64,000 nt of DNA from Thermoplasmatales archaeon (GTDB taxonomy: Archaea > Thermoplasmatota > Thermoplasmata > Thermoplasmatales > Thermoplasmataceae). Within the stretch, counting starts at the first letter, position 1; the number at the start of each line of letters is the position of its first letter. Below, one piece after another: positions 22,032-30,834 of the stretch. The notes beneath the pieces are model-generated. The model was not told where the DNA came from. It saw only the letters and a program-made list of their open reading frames with translations, and did no database searches. The position numbers and the translations under genes are program-made. The DNA lies in the NCBI GenBank assembly GCA_027366585.1, contig DAHXNF010000030.1, positions 1 through 64,000 on the forward strand, in the 5' to 3' direction.

Positions 22032-22643
22032 ATGCCAGTATATCTAGGAATGAAAGCTCCAGAATTTACAGTGAATACCACAAAGGGTCCCCTGGTTTTT
22101 TCCTCTTTGAAGGGGAAATGGGTCCTGCTCTTTTCGCACCCGGCAGATTTTACTCCGGTGTGCACGACAGAATTTCTCGCGTTCACGGAGAGATACGACG
22201 ATTTCAAGAAGCTTGGCGTTGAACTTATCGGGCTGAGCGTGGACAGTATATACAGTCACATAGCCTGGATGAGGGACATAAAAGAACACTACGGTGTTGA
22301 GATCCCATTCCCTGTTATCGCGGACATAGACAAGGAAGTGGCGAAGGCTTACAATCTTTTCGATGAGAAGTCTGGAGTTACTGTCAGGGGCGTCTTCATC
22401 ATAGATCCGAACCAGGTTGTGAGATGGATGATCTATTATCCGGCCGAGACGGGAAGGAACATGGATGAGATCATCAGAGTGGTCAAGGCACTTCAGTTTA
22501 ACTGGGACAAGAAGCTTGCAACACCTGCAAACTGGAAGCCGGGTGAGGCTGGAATAGCAGGTGCACCCCTAACACTAGAGGACAGCCTACAGAGAGACAA
22601 AGAGGGAGCAGAGCGCTGGTACTTGAAGAGAGTAAAGGCTTAA
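22032..22643 (+). CDS. 1-Cys peroxiredoxin
   Basis: Thiol peroxidase of the Prx6-like archaeal type. 203 aa from the ATG at 22032, preceded by a GAAGGTGA ribosome-binding site; a longer frame from 21855 overlaps hemB and lacks conservation. The peroxidatic Cys44 is in FTPVCTTEF. No second cysteine exists anywhere in the protein, so it must be strictly 1-Cys and needs an external reductant. The C-terminal extension (PANWKPGEAG) is typical of Prx6-type proteins. Confidence 0.95.
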   Translation: MPVYLGMKAPEFTVNTTKGPLVFSSLKGKWVLLFSHPADFTPVCTTEFLAFTERYDDFKKLGVELIGLSVDSIYSHIAWMRDIKEHYGVEIPFPVIADIDKEVAKAYNLFDEKSGVTVRGVFIIDPNQVVRWMIYYPAETGRNMDEIIRVVKALQFNWDKKLATPANWKPGEAGIAGAPLTLEDSLQRDKEGAERWYLKRVKA

Positions 22644-22651
22644 ATCCCCTA

Positions 22652-22993
22652 ATGACGGAATGCATAATGTTCAACATGGTGCTGGGTGACTTCCACCCAT
22701 CCACCATATGTGTTGAAAGATCTGGCTTTCCTGCTTCTTTGAAGGGCCTTCTTTCGTTGGCAAGCAGTGAATATGTCGAGGAGAGTCTGAAAGAGTATAT
22801 TGAAGAATATGCAAGGACAGACGAAATCTTACCGGAAGACAGGACGATAGGCTTTGTCGTTTTCAACCTGCCGAAGAAGGTTGCATCTGTCTCAATCAGC
22901 ACAATGAATGAGGAAGAGGCGTCGACACTTAACGAACTGAAAGGAAGCCTTACCGAATTGGGATTCAAGTTTGAGCTTGACGCACCAGCTTGA
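22652..22993 (+). CDS. Conserved-looking small protein of unknown function
   Basis: 113 aa, starting 8 nt after the peroxiredoxin stop and so probably co-transcribed. Predicted mixed alpha/beta, acidic, with VVFNLPKKVASVSIS as a beta hairpin and a helical middle. Two cysteines (Cys4, Cys19). No membrane segment or family recognised. The link to peroxiredoxin suggests, but does not show, a redox role. Confidence 0.7.
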   Translation: MTECIMFNMVLGDFHPSTICVERSGFPASLKGLLSLASSEYVEESLKEYIEEYARTDEILPEDRTIGFVVFNLPKKVASVSISTMNEEEASTLNELKGSLTELGFKFELDAPA

Positions 22994-23044
22994 AGGAAGC
23001 GGTGCGACTTGCCTTCTATCATATGAAATAGAATGGAATCTAAA

Positions 23045-23054
23045 AGTTAAATAG
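23045..23054 (+). promoter_or_regulatory. TATA box of tatA-tatC
   Basis: AGTTAAATAG centred 26 nt before the tatA ATG (23075), implying a leaderless tatAC message. Confidence 0.55.
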
Positions 23055-23074
23055 GGGCTTTTGATTGCTATATT

Positions 23075-23359
23075 ATGTTTGATTCACCCATAGAGTGGGC
23101 CATTGTTGTCCTTGTGATCCTTGTGCTTTTCGGCACAAAGAAGCTTCCTGAATTTGCCAGAAACGTTGGTAAGGCAACTGGGGAGTTCACGAGGGGTAAG
23201 ATGGAGATTGAGAGGGAGATTAGAGCTGCTGCAGCCGCTCCTGCTCATTCCGATAATGAAAGCGTCGTTAATGCCGCAAAAGCGCTTGGCATCGATACTT
23301 CAAACAAGGACGAGACGGTCCTGAGAAGAGAGATATCTGACAGAATCAAGACATCCTGA
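23075..23359 (+). CDS. tatA: Twin-arginine translocase subunit TatA
   Basis: Pore-forming component of the Tat pathway, which exports folded, often cofactor-bearing proteins. 94 aa: an N-terminal membrane helix (IEWAIVVLVILVLFG), the FG hinge, the amphipathic helix (KKLPEFARNVGKATGEF) and a charged tail. Overlaps the tatC start by 1 nt. Confidence 0.93.
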   Translation: MFDSPIEWAIVVLVILVLFGTKKLPEFARNVGKATGEFTRGKMEIEREIRAAAAAPAHSDNESVVNAAKALGIDTSNKDETVLRREISDRIKTS

Positions 23360-24180
23360 TGGATACCGAAGGCTTCATCGGGGTATTTCTCCGTCACTTT
23401 GATGAGTTGAGACGGAGGATATTCACTATATTAAAAGTGTTCGGGGTTTTTTTCGTTGTTTTCCTGGTTTTCGACGTCCGTTATGTATCATTATTTGGAT
23501 ACCGCTTCCCGTTCATTTATCCAGACATCTTCGGGAATGTAGGAGCTCAGTTCCTGACTGCTATCGAAGCCCATGTCCTACCCAAAGGATTCACAATACT
23601 GACGATAAATCCGACGGATGGGGTAGTAGCCGATTTCTATAGCTGCCTCTTTCTGGCAACTGTCTTCTCCATTCCTGTTATAGTTGACCAGGTAGCAAAA
23701 TTCCTGACGCCGGGTCTTAAAAGAAATGAGGTTGCGGCATTAAAGTCAGTTGTTGTACCTGGATCTCTCCTTTTTATTTCAGGCGCATTCATTGGTTTGT
23801 GGCTGTTCCTGCCGGAGATATTGCGCATCTTCCTGGATTATGATATTGGGCTGAACGTGCAGCCGTACATCAGCATCTCATCATTCGTTAGTTTTATCCT
23901 GATTTATGTTCTTGGATTTGGGCTTGCTTTTGAAGTCCCTGTCTTCATGACCATGCTGACCAGGTTTGGCGTCGTTTCTGCAGAATTCTGGTCAAGTAAA
24001 TGGAGATATGCCGTTGTTGGGGCACTCATCATTGGGCTCATATTGTCCCCTGGCGTGATAGGCTTCACGATGATGGCAGTCGCTATTCCCATTATAGCAC
24101 TGTACTTTGGAGGCATATACTTCGCAAGGAGGGCAGAAAGAAAACAGGAAGCAGAAAAACAGGTCCCGGTAGATGCCTAG
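23359..24180 (+). CDS. tatC: Twin-arginine translocase subunit TatC
   Basis: Receptor for twin-arginine signals. 273 aa with six predicted membrane segments. The N-terminal HFDELRRRIF and the FLTPGLKRNEV loop are conserved TatC elements. With tatA it forms a minimal two-gene system; no tatB, as is usual in archaea. Confidence 0.95.
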   Translation: MDTEGFIGVFLRHFDELRRRIFTILKVFGVFFVVFLVFDVRYVSLFGYRFPFIYPDIFGNVGAQFLTAIEAHVLPKGFTILTINPTDGVVADFYSCLFLATVFSIPVIVDQVAKFLTPGLKRNEVAALKSVVVPGSLLFISGAFIGLWLFLPEILRIFLDYDIGLNVQPYISISSFVSFILIYVLGFGLAFEVPVFMTMLTRFGVVSAEFWSSKWRYAVVGALIIGLILSPGVIGFTMMAVAIPIIALYFGGIYFARRAERKQEAEKQVPVDA

Positions 24181-24183
24181 TGC

Positions 24184-24432
24184 CTAGTACATTGTAAGGT
24201 TGTATTTCCTGTCCATTTCCTCGTAACTTTTTCGATCTCCAATGCCCAGGATGCTTGACAGCTTCGCCATTTCCGACGCATCGGATTGGTCGTAAAGCTC
24301 CCTGCCGAGAGCCAGCCTCTTCTTTTCGCTGCTGAAGAATATGATTTCACCGTATTTTCTGAGGCAGTGAATGCACTCGGCAGCCTGGTCCTCGTCATCT
24401 CTTACCGTATCAAAGCATTCCTTGTAGCTCAT
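24184..24432 (-). CDS. Small nuo-linked protein of unknown function (distal)
   Basis: 82 aa, charged and soluble, mostly helical. Three cysteines (Cys6 and the pair in ECIHCLRKYGE, a CxxC). Its ATG overlaps the stop of the gene before it by 4 nt, so it is the last gene of the nuo unit. No family recognised. The CxxC might bind metal or be redox-active; this is inference. Confidence 0.7.
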   Translation of the reverse strand: MSYKECFDTVRDDEDQAAECIHCLRKYGEIIFFSSEKKRLALGRELYDQSDASEMAKLSSILGIGDRKSYEEMDRKYNLTMY

Positions 24433-24794
24433 AGGTCACCACACCTCTTTGGATCAAAAACGGGAAGCTTGACGTTATAGCGATCCATCGTTATTTTCAG
24501 GTAGTATGCAAGGTTGGAAAGATATTCCATAGCAGCGTCCGCTTCAAATTGTGAAAATCCATAACTTCCTATAATCGAGGCAAATTCTACGATCGATTCA
24601 ATTGGTGCATCGCCAGACAATATATTCCTTATCTTTGACAGAAGGTCGGCAGCGGCCCTGTATTTTTCCTTGTGAGAGATAGAGTAGGAGAATCTGTATT
24701 TTGCCTCCCTTTTCGTTATCCTGGAGGTTGCGTCGTCGATCTCCCCGAACAGTACTGCGCTCCTGATTATTTCCAGATCTGTCAGTATATTCAT
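24429..24794 (-). CDS. Small nuo-linked protein of unknown function (proximal)
   Basis: 121 aa, all-helical in appearance, without membrane segments. Starts 12 nt after nuoN and overlaps the next gene, so it is translated as part of the nuo operon. A helical pair (YRAAADLLSKIRNIL; FEADAAMEYLSNLAYYL) suggests a small helical bundle. No homology recognised; assembly factor or accessory subunit are guesses from position. Confidence 0.7.
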   Translation of the reverse strand: MNILTDLEIIRSAVLFGEIDDATSRITKREAKYRFSYSISHKEKYRAAADLLSKIRNILSGDAPIESIVEFASIIGSYGFSQFEADAAMEYLSNLAYYLKITMDRYNVKLPVFDPKRCGDL

Positions 24795-24806
24795 ATTTTT
24801 ACCACC

Positions 24807-26228
24807 CTACACCCCGCCTACTAGAGGCAGTATTGAGAAGAACAGTCCAAATATGAAGAAAAGAACAACCACAACAATAGCCGAGAAGTATACCGGAAGC
24901 CTGTTCTGGATTGATAGATCGAATTTATCTTCGCCAGTACCCTGCCTCCAGTACATAAACATCATCACCCGGAAGTAGTAGAATACTGAGATCGCACTGT
25001 TAAGTATTGCTACCACCGCAAGCCACCAGAGACCGCCCTGCACAAGGGACAGGAACAGGAAGAATTTTGCAAGGAAACCGCCTGTGAGAGGAATTCCCGC
25101 AAGCGATAGAAGGATAATGGAGAATGAGAGTGCCACCCCCGGCGACCTTTTAGCAAGACCTGAGATATCATCAACACTGATTCGATCGCTCTTGAAAATG
25201 TTCATCGTGAGGAATGCGCCTCCCTTCATGAATATATACACCAGTGAATAGAGCATTCCTGCGGCGATCGCATACTCAGCTGCCGTCGTTCCCGGAGCAT
25301 AACCCGTTACGGCGAACACAAGTATCAGGTAACCGGCCTGTGCAACGCTTGAATATGCAAGAAGCTTCTTCAGGTTGTTCTGCGAGAGGGCAGCAACATT
25401 CGCGTACGTCATTGTGGCTACTGCAATGATTGCAAAGAATACATAAACGTATGAATCAAGCCCGGAAAAGCCTACCACGAATACCTTGAGCATTATCATG
25501 AAGGCAACCAGCTTGCTTCCAGTTGACAGGAAGCTGGAAACTGAGTTTTCTGTGCCATCGTAGGTATCGATGGCCCACTGATGCATCGGGAATATTGCGA
25601 GCTTGAATCCAAACCCTATTACAAGGAATGCAAGTGCAATCAGCATGTCGGGAGTGGACGATATCTTCAGTGCTCCCGTCAGGCTGAATGTCCCGGTAGA
25701 GAGGTAAAAGTATGAAAGCCCGAATATGATAAAAGCTGTAGCAACCGTTCCTGTGAAGAAATATTTTATAGCTGATTCCAGGGTCTTTTTTGTCTTGTGG
25801 AATCCTGCTATTATGTAAGTCCCGATGCTGACTGCCTCGAAGGCTATGAATAGCGTGATCAGGTTGTAGCTGAACGCAGCCACCAGCATTCCTGTCGTTA
25901 CGAACAGCAGCAGGGCATAGAATATCTCGCTCCTGGCTGCAATGTTCCTTAGCGCCGGATAAGTGATGAACCCTGATGAAACAAGGAAAAGGAGTGCAAA
26001 GTAAAAGCCGAAGCCGTTAAACTGAGTGCCTGCGGATACCGAGAAAGGCAGGATGCCATACCATTCCATTAGTATCAGGAGGAACGAGACAACAAATGCA
26101 CCCATCGCAACGGTGGAATAGATCCTGGACTTAAGCCGGAATATTCCAAGGGCCAGTATCAGGAAACCGGCAGCTCCGAGAACAAGCATGGGGTAGTAGA
26201 ATGCAAGCTGATTGATGTCAAACGTCAT
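24807..26228 (-). CDS. nuoN: NADH dehydrogenase-like complex I subunit N
   Basis: Antiporter-like proton-pumping subunit in the membrane arm. 473 aa, about 14 membrane helices. The conserved glutamate/lysine sites are visible in FIAFEAVSIGTYIIAG and FKLAIFPMHQWAIDTYDG. Overlaps nuoM by 4 nt. Confidence 0.94.
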   Translation of the reverse strand: MTFDINQLAFYYPMLVLGAAGFLILALGIFRLKSRIYSTVAMGAFVVSFLLILMEWYGILPFSVSAGTQFNGFGFYFALLFLVSSGFITYPALRNIAARSEIFYALLLFVTTGMLVAAFSYNLITLFIAFEAVSIGTYIIAGFHKTKKTLESAIKYFFTGTVATAFIIFGLSYFYLSTGTFSLTGALKISSTPDMLIALAFLVIGFGFKLAIFPMHQWAIDTYDGTENSVSSFLSTGSKLVAFMIMLKVFVVGFSGLDSYVYVFFAIIAVATMTYANVAALSQNNLKKLLAYSSVAQAGYLILVFAVTGYAPGTTAAEYAIAAGMLYSLVYIFMKGGAFLTMNIFKSDRISVDDISGLAKRSPGVALSFSIILLSLAGIPLTGGFLAKFFLFLSLVQGGLWWLAVVAILNSAISVFYYFRVMMFMYWRQGTGEDKFDLSIQNRLPVYFSAIVVVVLFFIFGLFFSILPLVGGV

Positions 26229-27733
26229 ATTATGCCTCCAAAGAGAATGCCATGTGCATAGGCCTGTATCGGACCGAAGAAGAGAACAGGAAATATTCCA
26301 AGAACAAGGATCACTGTGAACACTATAATTAACATTGCCAGTGGAGCACCCGTGATGTCAGATATCTTGCCAAGTTTCTCGTTGTATGGCCCATATAGTG
26401 CTTTCTGGGCAGCCCAGATATGGTATGATGCAGTGATAAGCATTCCAAATATCAGCAGGAATATCCAGTAGCCTATGACCTGGTAGGACCCAACAATGAT
26501 GGAGAATTCACCAATGAATCCGGCGAGGCCGGGAAGACCAAGTGACGCCAGAAGACCGCCAAGGAGGATTGTGGATAGGAACGGGGCATCGCGGTATATG
26601 CCCCCAAGCGATGGTATCCTGTCGCTTCCGGTCTTTACAAGAATGTAGTAAATGGAAGCAAACACCAGGAGCATTATTATCCCATGCGTGGCAACCTGGA
26701 ACATGCCTCCTGAAGCGGCAATAAGTGCATTTTCGCTCTTAACCGGATCCAGGAAGGCGGAAGCAAAAGCAAGCGTGACAAAACCCATTGAAGCGGCACT
26801 TGCATATGCCATCATCCTCTTGAGCGACTGCTGGAACATGGCAGTAAGTGCGAAGTAGGATACACTTATCAGGCCAAGCACAACCAGGATGTCAAGACCC
26901 GCTGTGCCGATGAGCCCGCCGAAGGGAAATAATATTCCAAACAACCCATAGCCGCCCATTGCGGACAAGGCACCAGCAAGTATTATGGTTCCCGGGTACG
27001 GAGCCTGCTCATAAGAATCTGCCAGCCAGGCATGCACCGGGAATGATGGAAGCTTTACAAGGAAGGAGAATACAAAGCCGAAAAGGATAAAATCCTTAGC
27101 AATCAACGGAAGTGTTGCCGTGAATGCGGGGTTCTGCATCGCGCTCAATAGAAGATCCATCTGGAATGTCAGCACGCCATATTGCAGGTCATAGTAACTA
27201 TAGAGGGCAAAGATTGAGAGAAGCATGAATATTGATGCAATGTGTGTATATACGAAGAATTTCAGTGAAACCCTGTCCTTTCTGGGTCCACCGAATTTTC
27301 CAAGTATGAAATATACCGGGATGAGCACAAGCTCCCAGAATACGTAAAAGAACAGGAAGTTTCTTGAAATCAGGAGACCTAGCATTCCCGCCTCGGTAAG
27401 TAGAATAAGCAGGAACATTGATGGCGGGTATTGCTTCTTGTCTGTCACGAAGACTGCAGCAGCAAATATTATACCCGTCAATATGAGAAGAGAATCAGCG
27501 AATCCTGAGACGCCGATGGAGAAATATATGCCAAGTGAAGGCGAGAGAGCAATGTTGGACTGGGACAGGAAGCCTCCGGTATAGCCGGATGAAAACCTCA
27601 ATACGCTGTATATCAGGATCGCGGCAAGAGTGATTAGGGTGGAGATTCGGGAAAACGCTGATGATCTGTTTTTCGCAAGGAACGCAATAAAAGCCGAAAT
27701 CAGGACCCAGATGAATATACCAAGAATGATCAT
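26225..27733 (-). CDS. nuoM: Complex I subunit M
   Basis: Antiporter-like membrane subunit. 502 aa, about 14 helices. FFYVFWELVLIPVYFILG holds the conserved helix-5 glutamate, and VKLPSFPVHAWLADSYEQAP the lysine-helix region. Overlaps nuoL and nuoN by 4 nt. Confidence 0.95.
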   Translation of the reverse strand: MIILGIFIWVLISAFIAFLAKNRSSAFSRISTLITLAAILIYSVLRFSSGYTGGFLSQSNIALSPSLGIYFSIGVSGFADSLLILTGIIFAAAVFVTDKKQYPPSMFLLILLTEAGMLGLLISRNFLFFYVFWELVLIPVYFILGKFGGPRKDRVSLKFFVYTHIASIFMLLSIFALYSYYDLQYGVLTFQMDLLLSAMQNPAFTATLPLIAKDFILFGFVFSFLVKLPSFPVHAWLADSYEQAPYPGTIILAGALSAMGGYGLFGILFPFGGLIGTAGLDILVVLGLISVSYFALTAMFQQSLKRMMAYASAASMGFVTLAFASAFLDPVKSENALIAASGGMFQVATHGIIMLLVFASIYYILVKTGSDRIPSLGGIYRDAPFLSTILLGGLLASLGLPGLAGFIGEFSIIVGSYQVIGYWIFLLIFGMLITASYHIWAAQKALYGPYNEKLGKISDITGAPLAMLIIVFTVILVLGIFPVLFFGPIQAYAHGILFGGII

Positions 27734-29637
27734 ATGGCGCCTCCTATTATCTCAACAACCAGGAATACGAGTGCCGCGACGAGAACGATTACAATGAAGT
27801 AATTTTCAATAATACCTGTCTGTAATTTCCTGAGGGCGGACCCCATCCTTGTAACATCCTGTCCAAAGGTCTCATTTGCTGAATTATATCTGTCCTCGAA
27901 GCCGGAAAATGCCGAGGATAGGGGCAGGATTCCCCTGACTGCTATTATGTTAGTAAAGAGTTTATCAAGGTAGTACTTCTTCTTCAGCACCCTGTAAGCC
28001 CTGTTGCTCGTGGAATCCAGTTTCTTCCACCTGTTTGCTGTTCCAACGAAAAGGCCAAGGAGAACACCAACAGCAATGAGCCCATACACGAGGATTTCTT
28101 CCATAAGCGGTTCTGTGAATGCAGCATACGATGCATCAAGATAACGATAGAAGCTTGTCTGGAAGAGGCCGAATGAAAGAGCGAGGACTGCAAGTGCCAT
28201 GAGCGGTATCAGTACGTATTTTGGTGGATCACGTGAATGCTCTGCCAGGTATGATCTTGGTTTACCCAGGGCAACCATTGAGAACATACGGAATGTATAG
28301 AACGCAGTAAAGAATTCACCAAAAGTAAGAAAGACCCATGGGAGTGCATTCGCCAGATTATAACCGGACGAGACATAGTATGCCCATGAGGCGTCAACTA
28401 TTGCTCCCTTCGAGAAGAATCCTGCAGCCGGAGGTATTCCGGATAGCGTTATGGCTCCGATAAACAACAGCGTTACTGTCCATGGCATCCTGCGCCATAA
28501 GCCTCCCATTTCCCTCAGATCCCGGAGATCCATAAGAGCAATTAGTATAGCGCCTGCGGAAAGGAAGAGGAGTGCCTTGAAGAAAGCATGCACAACCAGC
28601 TGGTAAATGGCGAGCGATACGCCTGCCGGTCCAATTCCGGCTGAACCAACAATTCCTATGATTCCCAGCGCTGCCATCATATAACCGATCTGGCTTATAG
28701 TTGAATAAGCGAGCACCCTCTTGATATCATTCATCACCCAGGCCAGGGTGCCTGCGTAGATTGCGGTGAACGCGCCAACGAAAGCAACGGCATAAAGTGA
28801 GTAATAAGCGGATGCGGTAAACAGGGGATAGATTCTTGCAATAAGATATACTCCGGCTGTTACCATGGTGGCAGCATGTATCAACGCTGACACTGTCGTC
28901 GGGCCTTCCATGGCATCTGGTATCCATACGTGCAACGGGAACTGTGCAGACTTCCCGACAGCACCGCCAAGTATCAGGATGGTGGCTAATGCGAGCTTGC
29001 CCGATCCCATGATAGCAGCAACTTGTGGTGCATTCTGTATGAGGTAGGGAATGCTCAGCGGATCTGAGGCTGTTGCCGACAGTGAGGCGTAGATAATGGC
29101 AAGGCCGATAATCAAAGACATGTCTCCCACCCTGGTGACAATGAATGCCTTCTTCGCCGCAGAAGCCGCATTGGGCTTGAAGTACCAGAAGCCGATGAGC
29201 AGGTAGGAGCAGAGACCGACTATTTCCCAGAAGAGGAAAAATATAACAAGATTGGATGATAGTACGACGCCCAGCATTGCGGATGTGAAAAGAGCAGTTT
29301 CCGCAAAATAGACATGTTTCTTTGGATCCTCTTTCATGTAATATGTAGCAAAAAGATGTATCATCAGGGATACGAATGATACCATCAGCACCATGACGAG
29401 TGCAAGATGATCCACGTAAACGCCGTAGCTCAGGTTCGCAAACCATGAATAAGATTGATTGATGGTAGTTGATCCAATAGTAAGAAAAACGTAACCGGAA
29501 AGGATGAATGATATCGCAATGGATGCGGTGCTGATGATCCCGGCAAGCCTGATCTTCTTCATCCCAGCTACTAATGCGATAGGTGAAGCCAGAAGCGGCG
29601 ACAGGAAGATAAACCAAACTGCAAAATCCATATTCAT
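27730..29637 (-). CDS. nuoL: Complex I subunit L
   Basis: Distal antiporter-like subunit. 635 aa: the 14-helix core with FFLFWEIVGLCSYLLIGFW and GKSAQFPLHVWIPDAMEGPT, then a C-terminal part with a lateral-helix-like amphipathic stretch and a last membrane helix. Overlaps nuoK by 4 nt. A 296-aa frame in the other phase at 28727-29617 is a shadow. Confidence 0.96.
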   Translation of the reverse strand: MNMDFAVWFIFLSPLLASPIALVAGMKKIRLAGIISTASIAISFILSGYVFLTIGSTTINQSYSWFANLSYGVYVDHLALVMVLMVSFVSLMIHLFATYYMKEDPKKHVYFAETALFTSAMLGVVLSSNLVIFFLFWEIVGLCSYLLIGFWYFKPNAASAAKKAFIVTRVGDMSLIIGLAIIYASLSATASDPLSIPYLIQNAPQVAAIMGSGKLALATILILGGAVGKSAQFPLHVWIPDAMEGPTTVSALIHAATMVTAGVYLIARIYPLFTASAYYSLYAVAFVGAFTAIYAGTLAWVMNDIKRVLAYSTISQIGYMMAALGIIGIVGSAGIGPAGVSLAIYQLVVHAFFKALLFLSAGAILIALMDLRDLREMGGLWRRMPWTVTLLFIGAITLSGIPPAAGFFSKGAIVDASWAYYVSSGYNLANALPWVFLTFGEFFTAFYTFRMFSMVALGKPRSYLAEHSRDPPKYVLIPLMALAVLALSFGLFQTSFYRYLDASYAAFTEPLMEEILVYGLIAVGVLLGLFVGTANRWKKLDSTSNRAYRVLKKKYYLDKLFTNIIAVRGILPLSSAFSGFEDRYNSANETFGQDVTRMGSALRKLQTGIIENYFIVIVLVAALVFLVVEIIGGAI

Positions 29638-29933
29638 CCCTTTATCTCACTGAGCAATGGAATGTCGACCTTACCGAAACGCCGGTAAACGGCAACCAGG
29701 AGGCTGAATCCGACAACCGACTCGACGGCGGCGATAGCTATCACAAAAAGGGCAAGAACTATCGGGTCCGGGAGCGATCCTGCCACAGATATCAGGTTCA
29801 GGACAGCAGAGTTTATCATGATCTCAAGAGAAATCAGCATCTTGATTCCAACCTTTGAGCTCATGACACCATAAAGGCCGATACAGAAGAGGAGGAGCGA
29901 AACGGTTTGGGGCAGGATCAGCGGCATTGACAT
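29634..29933 (-). CDS. nuoK: Complex I subunit K
   Basis: 99 aa, three membrane helices, with the buried glutamate in LISLEIMINSAVLN and a second in AIAAVESVVGFSLL, both needed for proton transfer in the E-channel. Directly follows nuoJ2. Confidence 0.94.
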   Translation of the reverse strand: MSMPLILPQTVSLLLFCIGLYGVMSSKVGIKMLISLEIMINSAVLNLISVAGSLPDPIVLALFVIAIAAVESVVGFSLLVAVYRRFGKVDIPLLSEIKG

Positions 29934-30149
29934 TTAATCTTCCCTCCCTGTTATGTACAGCATTCCGATTATTCCGCCGACAAGAATGAGCGATAGGAGC
30001 TCAAAAGCAGCAATATATGTAGAGAAAAGAGATGTTGCAACCGATCCTATATCCTGTACTACAGGTTGGAAGCTCGTTATGCTCCTGAGCATTGTAGCAA
30101 AGAAAACTATGAAAAATACTGTAACTGCGGCGAATGCCTTCTTATTCAA
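29934..30149 (-). CDS. nuoJ2: Complex I subunit J, C-terminal piece
   Basis: 71 aa with two membrane helices, the second (FELLSLILVGGIIGMLYITGRE) matching the C-terminal end of NuoJ. With the preceding 87-aa gene it makes up one NuoJ. The start overlaps nuoJ1 by 8 nt. Halobacterial nuo operons are also split here. Confidence 0.85.
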   Translation of the reverse strand: MNKKAFAAVTVFFIVFFATMLRSITSFQPVVQDIGSVATSLFSTYIAAFELLSLILVGGIIGMLYITGRED

Positions 30150-30405
30150 ATTCCTTACCTCCGGTGAGCATCAGTGTAAATACAAGAAGCGTTACTATCG
30201 CACCAACGTATACGAGAAGTTCGATACTTGCCACAAGTGACGAACCAAGCAACAGGAAAACACCGGCCATGCTGAATAGGAAGAACATGAGCCATGTTGC
30301 GGAATGGACTATATTCTTGTCCTGTATTGCCTTGATTGCCGTTACTATGAGCAGTATGGCGAATATGAGGAAAAGTATCGTAAAAATTATGGTTGAATCA
30401 CTCAT
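30142..30405 (-). CDS. nuoJ1: Complex I subunit J, N-terminal piece
   Basis: 87 aa with three membrane helices. LLVYVGAIVTLLVFTLML is the conserved helix-3 pi-bulge region of NuoJ. Ends with a short charged tail (TGGKEFE), after which nuoJ2 begins in another frame. Both pieces look intact, so it is a stable split rather than decay. Confidence 0.88.
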   Translation of the reverse strand: MSDSTIIFTILFLIFAILLIVTAIKAIQDKNIVHSATWLMFFLFSMAGVFLLLGSSLVASIELLVYVGAIVTLLVFTLMLTGGKEFE

Positions 30406-30833
30406 TTCTTGACCTCCTTCTCATCCATCGTTAGCTCAACGGGAGAATACAGGAAGCTATTCCTTGTCCTGGAGGTTTCGAATTCATGGGTTAGATATAT
30501 TGCCGTTGTCGGGCAGATTTCCTCGCAGTTCCTGCAGACAGTGCATGTGCCGAAGTTCACGTCAGGATAAAGCATTCTTTTGTTCCTTGGATTTTCCCTC
30601 TCCAGCTTTTCCATCTTTATGCTGCCGTTCGGGCAAACCTGCTCGCACAGGGTGCATCCAACGCAGTCGTCGAGCTTCAGCGATATGCGGAACCTGAATC
30701 TTTCAGGCTCGTATGGCTTCTGTTCCGGGTACTGTACTGTAAGCGGCTTCTTGAACAGGTGCGAGGCTACGCTGATCATCCCGGCTATTATGCCGACCAG
30801 TGGAATTCCTTTCTTTGGTTCCTTGACTTCCAT
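30402..30833 (-). CDS. nuoI: Complex I subunit I (two [4Fe-4S] clusters)
   Basis: Electron-transfer subunit bridging to NuoB. 143 aa. Both ferredoxin motifs are complete: CVGCTLCEQVCP and CTVCRNCEEICP. An N-terminal hydrophobic or amphipathic stretch (IPLVGIIAGMISVASHLF) docks it to the membrane arm. Overlaps nuoJ1 by 4 nt. Confidence 0.95.
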   Translation of the reverse strand: MEVKEPKKGIPLVGIIAGMISVASHLFKKPLTVQYPEQKPYEPERFRFRISLKLDDCVGCTLCEQVCPNGSIKMEKLERENPRNKRMLYPDVNFGTCTVCRNCEEICPTTAIYLTHEFETSRTRNSFLYSPVELTMDEKEVKK

Positions 30834-30834
30834 T

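Noticed and set aside
28727-29617. 296-aa minus-strand open frame
   Set aside because: Lies wholly inside nuoL in another phase; composition (many Cys, His, Arg) is that of a shadow, and nuoL is certain.
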